The notes under the pieces are model-generated. The model did no database searches. It saw only the letters and a program-made list of their open reading frames with translations, and was not told the origin of the DNA. Positions 23,578 to 32,013 of a DNA stretch of 40,841 nucleotides are shown here, one piece after another (positions within the stretch are counted from its first letter, which is position 1; each line of letters starts with the position of its first letter). A program made the position numbers and the translations under genes. The DNA comes from Pseudacidovorax intermedius (lineage in GTDB: Bacteria > Pseudomonadota > Gammaproteobacteria > Burkholderiales > Burkholderiaceae_C), in NCBI RefSeq assembly GCF_003350475.1, contig NZ_QQAV01000017.1:66497-107337 (forward strand), written 5' to 3'.

Positions 23578-24522
23578 CTATGCACGAGAGCCGTTGGCAC
23601 TGTGGTCGCGCGCCTGCTTCCAGGCTTGACCAGGCAGCCTCGACAGGGATGCGGCCAGCGATCCCGGTGCTCGGCCCGCCTCGACGATGGCAAAGGCAAC
23701 GTCTGGCTGTGCGTCGAAGGCGGCGCCACCGGCCAGCGCCGCCATGCAATAGGCCTCGAGGTCTTGAAAATGGCTCAGCCCGTGGCCGCGTGCACGCTTC
23801 AGCCGTTCGACCACGAAGGCATGCACGTCGCTGGGGCGGCCGCTTCCGAAGCAGCCGGGGTCTTGTTGGGCCAGGTTGTGGATGACGAGGTCGGCATCTC
23901 CCGCGTCGACCAGTGCCGCGAACTGCCCGGCATCGATATGCAGCACGGCGCTTTCGGGCGGCAGAGGCCGGTCGTCCGCAAGCTGCCGAGTCGCCGCCTG
24001 CCCTTCACGACGGCATGGAAACCAGACATAGGTGTCCGGTGGAAAGAGCATGTCCATCTCCGAGGGCCGGAGCACGTGGGCGAGCGCTTCAAGAACGCGG
24101 GTGTCGGCAAAGCGCAGGATCAGGCGCAGGTCATCCACCTCTACATGCAGGCGCGAGCGAAAGTGATGCCGCAACGCGTCCATGGCGCGACGGCTGCCAA
24201 GAAAGCTGCACATCGGCCGCCCACGGCGAAGCAGCGCAAGCTGTTGCAACTGGGCGCTCAGTACGGCTGGGTCGTTCGCGTTCAGTTCAAGCAACCAGGG
24301 TGCGACGCTGTCGAGTTCGGACAACTCGGTCCCGGCATAGAGTGACGCGGCTCGACCTTCGAAGCCTTGCACAAGGGCCGCGAAGCCCGCTTCATCGAAC
24401 GCGGCGTCGACAAGCGCATAGAGCTGCAGAGAAGGATGAACGTGCCGAGCTTGTGCCCATGCAGCCTGAAAGGCGGCAACTGTCGCCGGACTGATAGGGT
24501 CCACGCCGTAGTACTCGGACAT
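23578..24522 (-). CDS. DUF4123 effector-loading adaptor (TEC/Tap type)
   Basis: A 314-residue protein from ATG 24522 (MSEYYGVDP), 2 nt after the vgrG stop. LQLYALVDAAFDEAGFAALV near residue 34 is the typical DUF4123 opening ('lYalvDaa'), and APWLLELNANDP, LRHHFRSRLHVEVDD and LFPPDTYVWFPCRREG follow in family order. These proteins hold a T6SS effector and hand it to its VgrG. Standing between VgrG copy 2 and the Tle1 array, it should serve Tle1. The C-terminal 80 residues (FVVERLKRARGHGL, FQDLEAYCMAAL) form a helical part usual for the longer members. Confidence 0.9.
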   Translation of the reverse strand: MSEYYGVDPISPATVAAFQAAWAQARHVHPSLQLYALVDAAFDEAGFAALVQGFEGRAASLYAGTELSELDSVAPWLLELNANDPAVLSAQLQQLALLRRGRPMCSFLGSRRAMDALRHHFRSRLHVEVDDLRLILRFADTRVLEALAHVLRPSEMDMLFPPDTYVWFPCRREGQAATRQLADDRPLPPESAVLHIDAGQFAALVDAGDADLVIHNLAQQDPGCFGSGRPSDVHAFVVERLKRARGHGLSHFQDLEAYCMAALAGGAAFDAQPDVAFAIVEAGRAPGSLAASLSRLPGQAWKQARDHSANGSRA

Positions 24523-24524
24523 GC

Positions 24525-27095
24525 TCAGCTCCTCGCGAATGCCGAGCCGGCAGCCAGGGCGCGCAACAGGCACTCCTTGCACACCGTGTTGAGCTTCGGC
24601 TCCGGAAACTGCATCTCGGGCACAGGCAAGCTGGCGGGCCCGGTAAAGCTGTGGGTGGCGGCATGCTCGACCCAGCGGCCTTTGGTGCCGTTCTCGATGC
24701 CGCTGCTGTTCCAGCGCGTGTAGCTGGTCCCGCCGTTGATCAGCACTTCCTCTTGGGCGGTGATGCTGATCTTGTTGCCGATGAGCTCGATGTTCAGCTT
24801 GGCCATGATGTGGATGCTGTTCTTGAGCGCCTTGAGGTCGATGTCGCCCATGGCGGCCACGAAGCGCATGCCGGCGTTGAATGCAAAAAGACGGATGGCG
24901 TCCCTGGCGCTGGCGAGCAGGTTGGCGGCGGTGCTCAGGCTGAGGTGCTTGCCGCTGGTCAGTGCGGTGTGCTCGCCGCTGGCAATGTGGGTGCTGCGGC
25001 TGGTGGTGCTTTCGATGCCGGCCGGGCTGGCCAGCACGAGATGAGGCTCCTGCAGTTCGGGAAACTTCTGGTCCTTGGCACCGCTGCCCTGGATGACGTC
25101 GTTCTGCGCCTTCAGGACCTGGGAGACGTCGGTCTGGTCGGCGTCGCCGTCCTGGGCCGTTGCCTGCTGTGCGGCCTTGGCAAGCTGCTCATGCTGTTGC
25201 TGCGCCGTCGCCAGCCGCTCGACGGTTTCGGGCATGTGCTTGGCGTGGCCTGCCGCTCGCGCCCGCGGCTCAGTGGTGATGAGCATGCCGCTGCCTGCGC
25301 GATGAACGCCATGCCCTTCGGTATGCAGTTCGAAGCCCTCGCCCCTCGGCTCCTTGCGGCCGCCGTTGTCCTCGATGCGGGTGATGTCGCCAAGGCTCAG
25401 GCTCGAATGTTGATGGTCGCTCTTGAGCTGGGCCTGGATGTGCCCGACGCTGTCGTCAAGAATGAGATGGTTCGAGCGTCCGGCTGCGCTGTTGCCCCCG
25501 CCATCGACCAGCTCGCGGCTGCGGAAGCCGCTGAGCGCCTGCTGCTCAGGCAAGCGCCATGGGGGCAAATTCAATTGATTGAAGACCCGGCCCGTGCAGA
25601 TGGGCAGATCCGGGTCCCCACCGATGAAGTCGATGATCACCTCCTGCCCGATGCGCGGCACGTGCATGGCGCCGAGCTGGTTTCCGGCCCAGTCGCTGGA
25701 GACACGCACCCAGCAGCTGCTGTGCTGGTTCTTCTGCCCAAGCCGGTCCCACGGAAACTGCACCTTGATGCGGCCCAGTTCGTCGGTCCACAGGTTCTGT
25801 CCCTCAGGACCGACGACCAGCGCGGTCTGGGGGCCGTGGGTGTGCGGCTTGGCATGGGTGATGTCCGGCCGCAGCGGCTCGTTCATCGGATGCGCGGTGA
25901 ACGCCACGCTGACGCGCCATGCCTGACGCCGGTCCGCCAGGGCGCCGACGCCCTGGCTCTCCTGCGCGACGTCTTCGATCACGAAGTCGCTGTCGAGCAC
26001 CAGGTATTCGGTGTTGGCACGCTGACGTGGATGCTTGCGCAGGGCGAAGGTGTGGCCTGGCACCATGCCGCGCAGGTTGCCCGTCGCTCGCGCCCGTGAC
26101 CCCCGGGTGCGCAGCGCCTGCATGCGCAGCAGGGCCAGTTGCCCGCCTTCGGACTGCGGGTCGTTGGCGCCAGCGGCGCCCGCGCGCGGCTGGGCATAGT
26201 GGCTTCCGCCCACGGAGGCCTGCCATTGGTAGATCTCGCCGTCGGCCTGGCCGGTCGGGCGAGGATCCCTGCGGCTGGTGGAGAGGTCGGCGCGCGGGCG
26301 GGTGTAGTCGTAGTCCCGCGTGCTGTAGCGGCCAGGGGTCAGCTGGTTGTGGGGCACGAAGGCATGGATGTACTCCGCATCGATCTTCCAGCCCGGCGCG
26401 TGGTACTCGACCTGCTGGTAGGCGGCACTGGGGTTGCGCCGATGGCCGCCCAGGTTGTCGATCAGCACCAGCCGGTGCTTGCCCTCGCTGTGTTCGAAGA
26501 AGTAGTTGATGCCCCATTCCTGGCACAGGCGCTCGAAGAACTGGAGGTCGCTTTCGTTGAACTGGGTCTGGTAGTCGCGGAGGGGGTATTGCTCGATGAG
26601 GCGCCACTCCACGGGAAAGGCATAGTCGCCCAGCAGCTCTTCCAGGATGTCGACGACCGTCTTGTTCTGGTAGATCTTGCAGTCGGACGAGAGGCTGGCC
26701 AGATGCAGCCAGGGCCGCAGCGTGAAGCGGTACTGCAGGTGCCGGCCCTCTTCTCCCCACAGCTGCGCATCGGTGATGAGGGCGTTGATCTCACGCGTGC
26801 CGGCGCCGATGCGATGCGTGCTGGCGCCCACCTGCGCCGCGATGAATTCGCCAGCGCCATCGAGGTCGATCTGGCAGCTGATCTCCCGGCCGATGAAAGC
26901 ATCGAGATCGAAATCCGACGCACCGACAGCCCCAAGGTTCAGGCCCTCGGGCGTCTTGAGGAGCAGCTCGTAAGCAAAGAGGTGGTTGAGTCCTTCGTTG
27001 CCCGACAGCCGCACCGGCTCCAGGGCCGGCGCGCCGAGGTGCTGCGGAATGGCATCGGACGTCACGCGCAGAGTACGAGACTTGAGCATGGGCAC
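24525..27095 (-). CDS. vgrG: VgrG spike protein, copy 2 (TssI)
   Basis: An 856-residue VgrG. N-terminal gp27 part with FFERLCQEWGINYFFEHSE, OB-fold core with ELGRIKVQFPWD and PRIGQEVIIDFIGGDPD, then a DUF2345 needle with HIMAKLNIELIGNKISITAQ. The core is nearly the same as in copy 1, but the C-terminal third is different and ends in a short tail with VCKECLLRA after FTGPASLPVPEMQFPEPK, a tail form common in VgrGs served by DUF4123 adaptors. A start at 27089 (MLKSRT) is also possible. tssK lies 74 nt upstream and the adaptor gene follows after 2 nt. Confidence 0.95.
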   Translation of the reverse strand: MPMLKSRTLRVTSDAIPQHLGAPALEPVRLSGNEGLNHLFAYELLLKTPEGLNLGAVGASDFDLDAFIGREISCQIDLDGAGEFIAAQVGASTHRIGAGTREINALITDAQLWGEEGRHLQYRFTLRPWLHLASLSSDCKIYQNKTVVDILEELLGDYAFPVEWRLIEQYPLRDYQTQFNESDLQFFERLCQEWGINYFFEHSEGKHRLVLIDNLGGHRRNPSAAYQQVEYHAPGWKIDAEYIHAFVPHNQLTPGRYSTRDYDYTRPRADLSTSRRDPRPTGQADGEIYQWQASVGGSHYAQPRAGAAGANDPQSEGGQLALLRMQALRTRGSRARATGNLRGMVPGHTFALRKHPRQRANTEYLVLDSDFVIEDVAQESQGVGALADRRQAWRVSVAFTAHPMNEPLRPDITHAKPHTHGPQTALVVGPEGQNLWTDELGRIKVQFPWDRLGQKNQHSSCWVRVSSDWAGNQLGAMHVPRIGQEVIIDFIGGDPDLPICTGRVFNQLNLPPWRLPEQQALSGFRSRELVDGGGNSAAGRSNHLILDDSVGHIQAQLKSDHQHSSLSLGDITRIEDNGGRKEPRGEGFELHTEGHGVHRAGSGMLITTEPRARAAGHAKHMPETVERLATAQQQHEQLAKAAQQATAQDGDADQTDVSQVLKAQNDVIQGSGAKDQKFPELQEPHLVLASPAGIESTTSRSTHIASGEHTALTSGKHLSLSTAANLLASARDAIRLFAFNAGMRFVAAMGDIDLKALKNSIHIMAKLNIELIGNKISITAQEEVLINGGTSYTRWNSSGIENGTKGRWVEHAATHSFTGPASLPVPEMQFPEPKLNTVCKECLLRALAAGSAFARS

Positions 27096-27169
27096 AGACT
27101 TTCAGTCGTTGATGCGGGACGCGTCCCGCGGGGACATCGCGGCACAGCCGGTGGGGTGCAGGCGCTCGG

Positions 27170-28525
27170 TCATTTCTCGCGGATGCCCCACAGCTCCATG
27201 CGCAGCCCCGGAAGCTCGCCGGCCACATGCAGGGCCAGGCCGCCGTGCCGCTCCAGGTGCGCCCACAAGGGGCCACGCGCTTCGAGCTGGAAGTAGACAA
27301 AGCCCGCGTTGAAGGGGATCTGCCGCGGCGGCACGGGCAGGGCCTGCAACGCAATGCCCGGAAGATGGGAGCGGATGAGCTCGGCCAGCCGGTCGCTCGG
27401 GCCGACCTTGCAACGCGCAGGAAACTGTGTGACCAACTGGTCGGGCGGCAGGTGTGCCGCGACGGCGAAGACGAGCCCGGCGAAACCCTGCAGTTCCGAC
27501 GGATCGACACTGGCAAGCCGCACGCCGTTGGGCCGCTCCGACAAGGGAATGCTCTGTGCGCTGCGAACGAGCACCTCGTTGAGCAGCGCCTGGACGTCGC
27601 CGATCAGCTCCTTGAACGACGTGTACGGATCGACGTGCTGGTACGCCGGGTGCGCCTTAGGCCGGCGGGTGCTGGCCCTGACATAGGTGGAGAGCTCGCT
27701 GCTCATCGCGCGCAGCGACATGTACAGCACCTCGGGTGAAGTCTCGGGCACGCCGAGCCAATGCTCCAGCAGCGGTTCGTAGCGGTTGAGAACCTGCAGC
27801 AGGAGAAAGTCGGAGACCTCTGCCGCCTCGGTGGCGTTGCCATCGCTGCCGCTCAGCCGCGCCGCCAGCGATTGGGCGCGCAGCCGGCACAAGCCGTGCA
27901 GGTGGGTGATCCAGTCCTTGAGCAAGGTACTGCCGCCGTAGCCCGCCACGGGGGGAATGAGGTTGGCTTCGATGGCAATGCTGCCGTCCGAGCGCAAGGT
28001 GGTGACCTTGGTCAGCGGCAGGCCGATCCAGGCGCTGGTCATTTCGCGCTCGGGCAGCAGGCACAGCCTCAGTCGGGAGAGCTGCACGGTCTTGGGACCC
28101 TGGCCGACGGAGTTGGAGTCGCGCAGTTCGGTGTCGAACACCACGAAGCGGGCCAGCGATGCGGCGGCGCTGGCGACATCTTCGAAGGTGGTTTCCTCGC
28201 CGTTGGGCGTGCGGATGGGCACGGCCAGATAGATGATCTGGTCGAGGTGCTCCGGAAGAATGGTCAGCGGCGCCGGCGGAGGCGTCTGCCCTGGCGTGTC
28301 GAAGGGCGTGCCATCGGAGAACACACCCGCCGCACTGGCCAGCACCACCTTGCCCAAGGACAGCGACTCCGCGTCGATGGCATAGTGGCTGAAGCCCCAG
28401 AAAAAGGGCCCGAGCGTTGCAGCGCGCTTGTGGGCCAGAAGCTCCAGGTAGCGCTCTTGCTGTTGAAAGAGCTGAGGGCGCAGAAACAGGCCCTCGCTCC
28501 ACGCGACTTTGTTGTACCAACTCAT
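27170..28525 (-). CDS. tssK: T6SS baseplate subunit TssK
   Basis: A 451-residue TssK/ImpJ protein. It begins with the hallmark VAWSEGLFLRPQLFQQQERY. ITHLHGLCRLRAQSLAAR and a C-terminal neck and head part (FYSPTYL-like region replaced here by FNAGFVYFQLE) follow. TssK trimers link the baseplate wedges to the TssL/TssM cytoplasmic domains. The gene lies 37 nt after tssJ and 74 nt before vgrG copy 2. Confidence 0.96.
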   Translation of the reverse strand: MSWYNKVAWSEGLFLRPQLFQQQERYLELLAHKRAATLGPFFWGFSHYAIDAESLSLGKVVLASAAGVFSDGTPFDTPGQTPPPAPLTILPEHLDQIIYLAVPIRTPNGEETTFEDVASAAASLARFVVFDTELRDSNSVGQGPKTVQLSRLRLCLLPEREMTSAWIGLPLTKVTTLRSDGSIAIEANLIPPVAGYGGSTLLKDWITHLHGLCRLRAQSLAARLSGSDGNATEAAEVSDFLLLQVLNRYEPLLEHWLGVPETSPEVLYMSLRAMSSELSTYVRASTRRPKAHPAYQHVDPYTSFKELIGDVQALLNEVLVRSAQSIPLSERPNGVRLASVDPSELQGFAGLVFAVAAHLPPDQLVTQFPARCKVGPSDRLAELIRSHLPGIALQALPVPPRQIPFNAGFVYFQLEARGPLWAHLERHGGLALHVAGELPGLRMELWGIREK

Positions 28526-28562
28526 GGTTCTGTGCTTGCACGCTCGCCAGTCAAGTGGCGGC

Positions 28563-29141
28563 TTATTCGGTGGGGACCAGCCGGATGCCCTTGGCCTGCA
28601 GCTGGATCTGCAGCTTCAACTTGTTGGCGGGCACCACCATGCGGTACCACGCCGCCTCGGGTGCCGGGTCGACCTTGTGGACTGCACGCCAATCCGCCTG
28701 CGCCAGATCGCGATAACCAGCCAGGACGCCAAGGGCGACGATGTCCGGGTGTGACTTGCGGCGAAGGGTCTTCACCTCACCGGGCTTGAGGATGAACTCG
28801 TCCCGCACCAGTTGGTCGCTTCCAAGAAGGGCCTTGTCGTTGGACTGCAGCGAGAAATAGTCGCTCGACGTGAAGACGCCGTCCGACTTGAGCTCGTAGA
28901 TGCGGACAAGGATGGGAGCGGCGCGCCCCTTGTCATCCGGGTTGACATCGGCTGCTGCACTGAGCGTGATGTCCAGTTGGGTCTGCTCGCGTGGCGCCGA
29001 ATATTGCGCGTGCACAGGGCGTGAAGCGACAAACAACAACGAGCCCCATGCGCCCGCGGCAAGGACAAGACGGCGTCTGGATGAATGGCGCGATGAAAGC
29101 GGGGCCTGTTGCCATGCAACGGGCAGTCGAAGAAAGTCCAT
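28563..29141 (-). CDS. tssJ: T6SS TssJ-family protein without a lipobox cysteine
   Basis: A 192-residue protein in the tssJ position (between hcp and tssK). The mature domain fits TssJ: LDITLSAAADVNPDDKGRAA, PILVRIYELKSDGVFTSSDY, LGSDQLVRDEFILKPGE and YRDLAQADWRAVHKV. TssJ is normally an outer-membrane lipoprotein, but this sequence contains no Cys at all. It has a signal peptide with SSRRRLVLAAGAWGSLLFVA followed by VHA-QYS, which looks like a signal peptidase I site; the Arg run also resembles a Tat-type start. So it should be a soluble periplasmic form, or attached in some other way. No alternative frame with a lipobox is seen. Confidence 0.88.
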   Translation of the reverse strand: MDFLRLPVAWQQAPLSSRHSSRRRLVLAAGAWGSLLFVASRPVHAQYSAPREQTQLDITLSAAADVNPDDKGRAAPILVRIYELKSDGVFTSSDYFSLQSNDKALLGSDQLVRDEFILKPGEVKTLRRKSHPDIVALGVLAGYRDLAQADWRAVHKVDPAPEAAWYRMVVPANKLKLQIQLQAKGIRLVPTE

Positions 29142-29257
29142 GTCGGGCCGATGCGAGGAGGGATAGCGAAACGCTGGGACGGCGGGGCACGTTCATGCCC
29201 TCGGCAGTTCCCAGCCAGAAGCGCTGCGACCCGGCACCGCCGGGCCTCACCGACGGA

Positions 29258-29743
29258 TCAGGACTCCTTGTTGGCCTTGATGTCGTAGCCGGCGGTGACG
29301 GCTCCACCGCTGCCACCCTGGGCGTTCTGCACCGCGTATTCCTGCTTCAGCTTCGAGAAGGACAGGCGGACCCGCTCGCGCACACGCAGTTCGTCGTTGT
29401 TCGAGCCATGCGGCTGGACGCTGGTGATGATCACGTCGTTGAACGTGAACTTCAGGTACTCCAGCGGACTGCCGCCTGCCTTGCGAACCGTGAGCTTGGC
29501 CTCCTGGATGTGCTTGCCGGTCAGGCAGTACTTCATGAGGTTGGGGCTGGAGCGGTCCACATAGTGTTCGAACTCCAGGTCTTCGACCGTGGCCTTGCCG
29601 GCGCCGCCGCCCGAGCCGGCGTGCATGGTCGACTCCTGAAGCACACGCCAATTGAAGGCGAGCACCTCGATCTCGTTCTTGTGGTTGGCATCGCCGGATT
29701 CGCCCTCGATGCCGTTGATCTTGATGAAGATGTCCTGTGCCAT
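29258..29743 (-). CDS. hcp: Hcp tube protein (TssD)
   Basis: A 161-residue Hcp from ATG 29743 (MAQDIFIKINGIEGES) behind AGGGAGAG. ATVEDLEFEHYVDRSSPNLM, KHIQEAKLTVRKAGG and YLKFTFNDVIITSVQPHG are the standard Hcp strands. Hexameric rings of Hcp stack into the inner tube and can carry small effectors. The gene lies 107 nt after tssC, the longest gap among the sheath/tube genes, leaving room for its own promoter or a processing site. Confidence 0.97.
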   Translation of the reverse strand: MAQDIFIKINGIEGESGDANHKNEIEVLAFNWRVLQESTMHAGSGGGAGKATVEDLEFEHYVDRSSPNLMKYCLTGKHIQEAKLTVRKAGGSPLEYLKFTFNDVIITSVQPHGSNNDELRVRERVRLSFSKLKQEYAVQNAQGGSGGAVTAGYDIKANKES

Positions 29744-29815
29744 GAATACTCTCCCTGAGCGTTGTGCTCGTTGACTGACTTTGAATGAGCCCCCGACGCC
29801 AGCCGGGAGCGTTGA

Positions 29816-29835
29816 TGCGGCGTGACAGCGCCGCA
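29816..29835. other. Hairpin between tssC and hcp
   Basis: A perfect 7-bp stem (TGCGGCG paired with CGCCGCA) around a 6-nt loop, just downstream of the tssC stop. There is no T run after it on the minus strand, so it is not an intrinsic terminator. An RNA-processing or stabilising element that lifts hcp levels is possible. Confidence 0.35.
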
Positions 29836-29850
29836 AGCGGTGACGCCCTC

Positions 29851-31344
29851 TCAGGCGGCTTCTTTGAGGGACGGCAGCTTCGCGACCAGCCGCAGCGAGA
29901 CGGTCAGGCCTTCGAGCTGGAAGTGCGGCCGCAGGAAGAACTTGGCGCTGTAGTAGCCGGGGTTGCCCTCGATGTCTTCCACCACCACTTCGGCTGCCGC
30001 GAGGGGGCGCCGTGCCTTGGTTTCCTGCGACGAATTGGCAGGATCGGCATCCACGTAATGCATGATCCATTCGTTGAGCCAGCGCTGCATGTCCTCGCGC
30101 TCCTTGAAGGTGCCGATCTTGTCCCGCACGATGCACTTGAGGTAGTGCGCAAAGCGCGTGCTGGCGAACAGATAAGGCAGGCGCGCCGACAGGTTGGCAT
30201 TGGCCGTCGCATCGGGGTCCATGTACTCCTGCGGCTTCTGGAGCGACTGGGCACCGATGAACGCGGCATGGTCGGTGTTCTTGCGATGCACCAGCGGGAT
30301 GAGGCCGGCCTTCGCCAGTTCGGCTTCACGGCGATCGGAGATGGCGATCTCGGTGGGGCACTTCATGTCGAAGCCACCGTCATCCGTGGGGAAGGTGTGG
30401 CAAGGCAGGTTCTCGACCGTCCCGCCCGACTCGACGCCGCGGATCATGGTGCACCAGCCGTAGAGCTTGAAGCTGCGATTGATGTTGACCGCCATGGCAT
30501 AGGCCGCGTTGTTCCACACGTAGTTCTTGTGGTCGGCGCCTTCGGTCTCTTCCTCGAAGTCGAACTCGTCCACCGGGTTGGTCTTGGCGCCGTAGGGCAG
30601 CCGCGCCAGAAAGCGGGGCATGGCCAGCCCTACGTAGCGCGAGTCTTCGGTGTCGCGCAGCGAGTTCCAGGGCGCGTGCTCGAGGTTGGAGGTGATCTTG
30701 GCCAGGTCGCGCGGATTGGCAAGCTCCTGCCACGACTCCATGCCCAGCAGCGAGGGTGATGACCCGGCGATGAACGGGGCGTGAGCGGCCGCGGAGATCT
30801 TGGCGATCGCCCCCAGCAGCTCGACGTCCGGCGGTGTATGGTCGAAGTAGTAGTCGGCCACCAGGCAGCCGTAGGGCTCGCCGCCCAGCTGGCCGTATTC
30901 CTCTTCGTAGATGCGCTTGAAGATGGGGCTCTGGTCCCATGCGATGCCGCGGTGGCGGCGCATGGTGCGGCGCAGCTCGTCCTTCGACACGTCCATGAAG
31001 CGGATCTTGAGCTTCTCGTCGGTCTCGGTGTTGTAGACCAGATGGTGCATGCCGCGCCAGGCGGACTCCAGCTTCTGGAACTCCTCCTTGTGCATCACCA
31101 GGTTGATCTGCTCGGACAGCTTGCGGTCGATCTCGGCAATGATGGCCTCGATGCTGCTGTAGGCATCGTCGGTCATGGTCACTGCGTTGGCGAGTGCCTG
31201 CTCGGCCAAGGTGCGCACGGCCGCCTCGACGGCGTCGCGGGCTTCATCGGTCTTAGGCTTGAACTCCCGGTCGAGCAAGGACGAAAAGTCGGAGAACTCG
31301 ACGTATTGCGTGGCGTGGGCTTCTTGGGTATGGCTCTGCTTCAT
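29851..31344 (-). CDS. tssC: T6SS sheath large subunit TssC
   Basis: A 497-residue TssC/VipB. Family blocks are LVMHKEEFQKLESAWRGMHH, FMDVSKDELRRTM, PYGCLVADYYFDHTPPDVEL, WQELANPRDLAKI, FLARLPYGAKTNPVDEFDFE and RFAHYLKCIVRDKIGTF. With TssB it forms the contractile sheath that drives the Hcp tube outward. It lies 44 nt after tssB, as expected for sheath subunits made together. Confidence 0.98.
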   Translation of the reverse strand: MKQSHTQEAHATQYVEFSDFSSLLDREFKPKTDEARDAVEAAVRTLAEQALANAVTMTDDAYSSIEAIIAEIDRKLSEQINLVMHKEEFQKLESAWRGMHHLVYNTETDEKLKIRFMDVSKDELRRTMRRHRGIAWDQSPIFKRIYEEEYGQLGGEPYGCLVADYYFDHTPPDVELLGAIAKISAAAHAPFIAGSSPSLLGMESWQELANPRDLAKITSNLEHAPWNSLRDTEDSRYVGLAMPRFLARLPYGAKTNPVDEFDFEEETEGADHKNYVWNNAAYAMAVNINRSFKLYGWCTMIRGVESGGTVENLPCHTFPTDDGGFDMKCPTEIAISDRREAELAKAGLIPLVHRKNTDHAAFIGAQSLQKPQEYMDPDATANANLSARLPYLFASTRFAHYLKCIVRDKIGTFKEREDMQRWLNEWIMHYVDADPANSSQETKARRPLAAAEVVVEDIEGNPGYYSAKFFLRPHFQLEGLTVSLRLVAKLPSLKEAA

Positions 31345-31388
31345 GAGGCGTCTTCCCTGAACAAAAGATGGCGGAGGGACGTGTGCGT

Positions 31389-31916
31389 TCAGGCCGCCGA
31401 CACGGCTTCATCGGCACCGGCCACAGGCTTGGGGGCCGACGCCAGCGACTTCATCAATGCGGGGTCCTGCATGAGCCTGTTGATCAGGCTCTCGGCGCCC
31501 GCCTTGCCGTCCATGTAGGTCTGCAGGTTGGACAGCTGGGTGCGCGCCTCCAGCAGTTGGCGCAGCGGCTCGACCTTGCGGGCCACCGCCGCTGGCGAGA
31601 AGTCGTCGATGCTCTCGAAGGTGATGTCCACCATCAGTTGCCCTTCGCCCGACAAGGTGTTGGGAACCGCGAACGCGACCCGTGGCTGGATCGCCTTCAT
31701 GCGCTCGTCGAAGTTGTCGATGTCGATATCGAGGAACTTGCGCTCACCGACGGCGGGGAGCGGCTCTGCGGGTTTGCCGGAAAGGTCTGCGAGCACGCCC
31801 ATCACGAAGGGAAGCTCGATCTTCTTCTCGGAGCCGTAGATCTCGACGTCGTACTCGATCTGCACGCGCGGGGCCCGATTGCGGGCGATGAATTTCTGAC
31901 TGCTGTTGTTGGTCAT
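31389..31916 (-). CDS. tssB: T6SS sheath small subunit TssB
   Basis: A 175-residue TssB/VipA from ATG 31916 (MTNNSSQKFIARNRAPRVQI). Typical blocks: YDVEIYGSEKKIELPFVMGV, LADLSGKPAEPLP, RKFLDIDIDNFDERMKAI and FESIDDFSPAAVARKVEPL. The helix at the C-terminal end (LMQDPALMKSLASAP) is in the region contacted by TagJ in systems that have it, and tagJ is present in this locus. Upstream frame extension to 32180 is not supported. It lies 97 nt after clpV. Confidence 0.97.
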   Translation of the reverse strand: MTNNSSQKFIARNRAPRVQIEYDVEIYGSEKKIELPFVMGVLADLSGKPAEPLPAVGERKFLDIDIDNFDERMKAIQPRVAFAVPNTLSGEGQLMVDITFESIDDFSPAAVARKVEPLRQLLEARTQLSNLQTYMDGKAGAESLINRLMQDPALMKSLASAPKPVAGADEAVSAA

Positions 31917-32013
31917 GGAATTGCCGGCCGGACAGAAGGGCCGATGGGTTGAAGAAAATCCGCCGCAGTCCATGAAAACCTCGGCGGGCGGCAACAGGGG
32001 ATGACGGCAGAGG

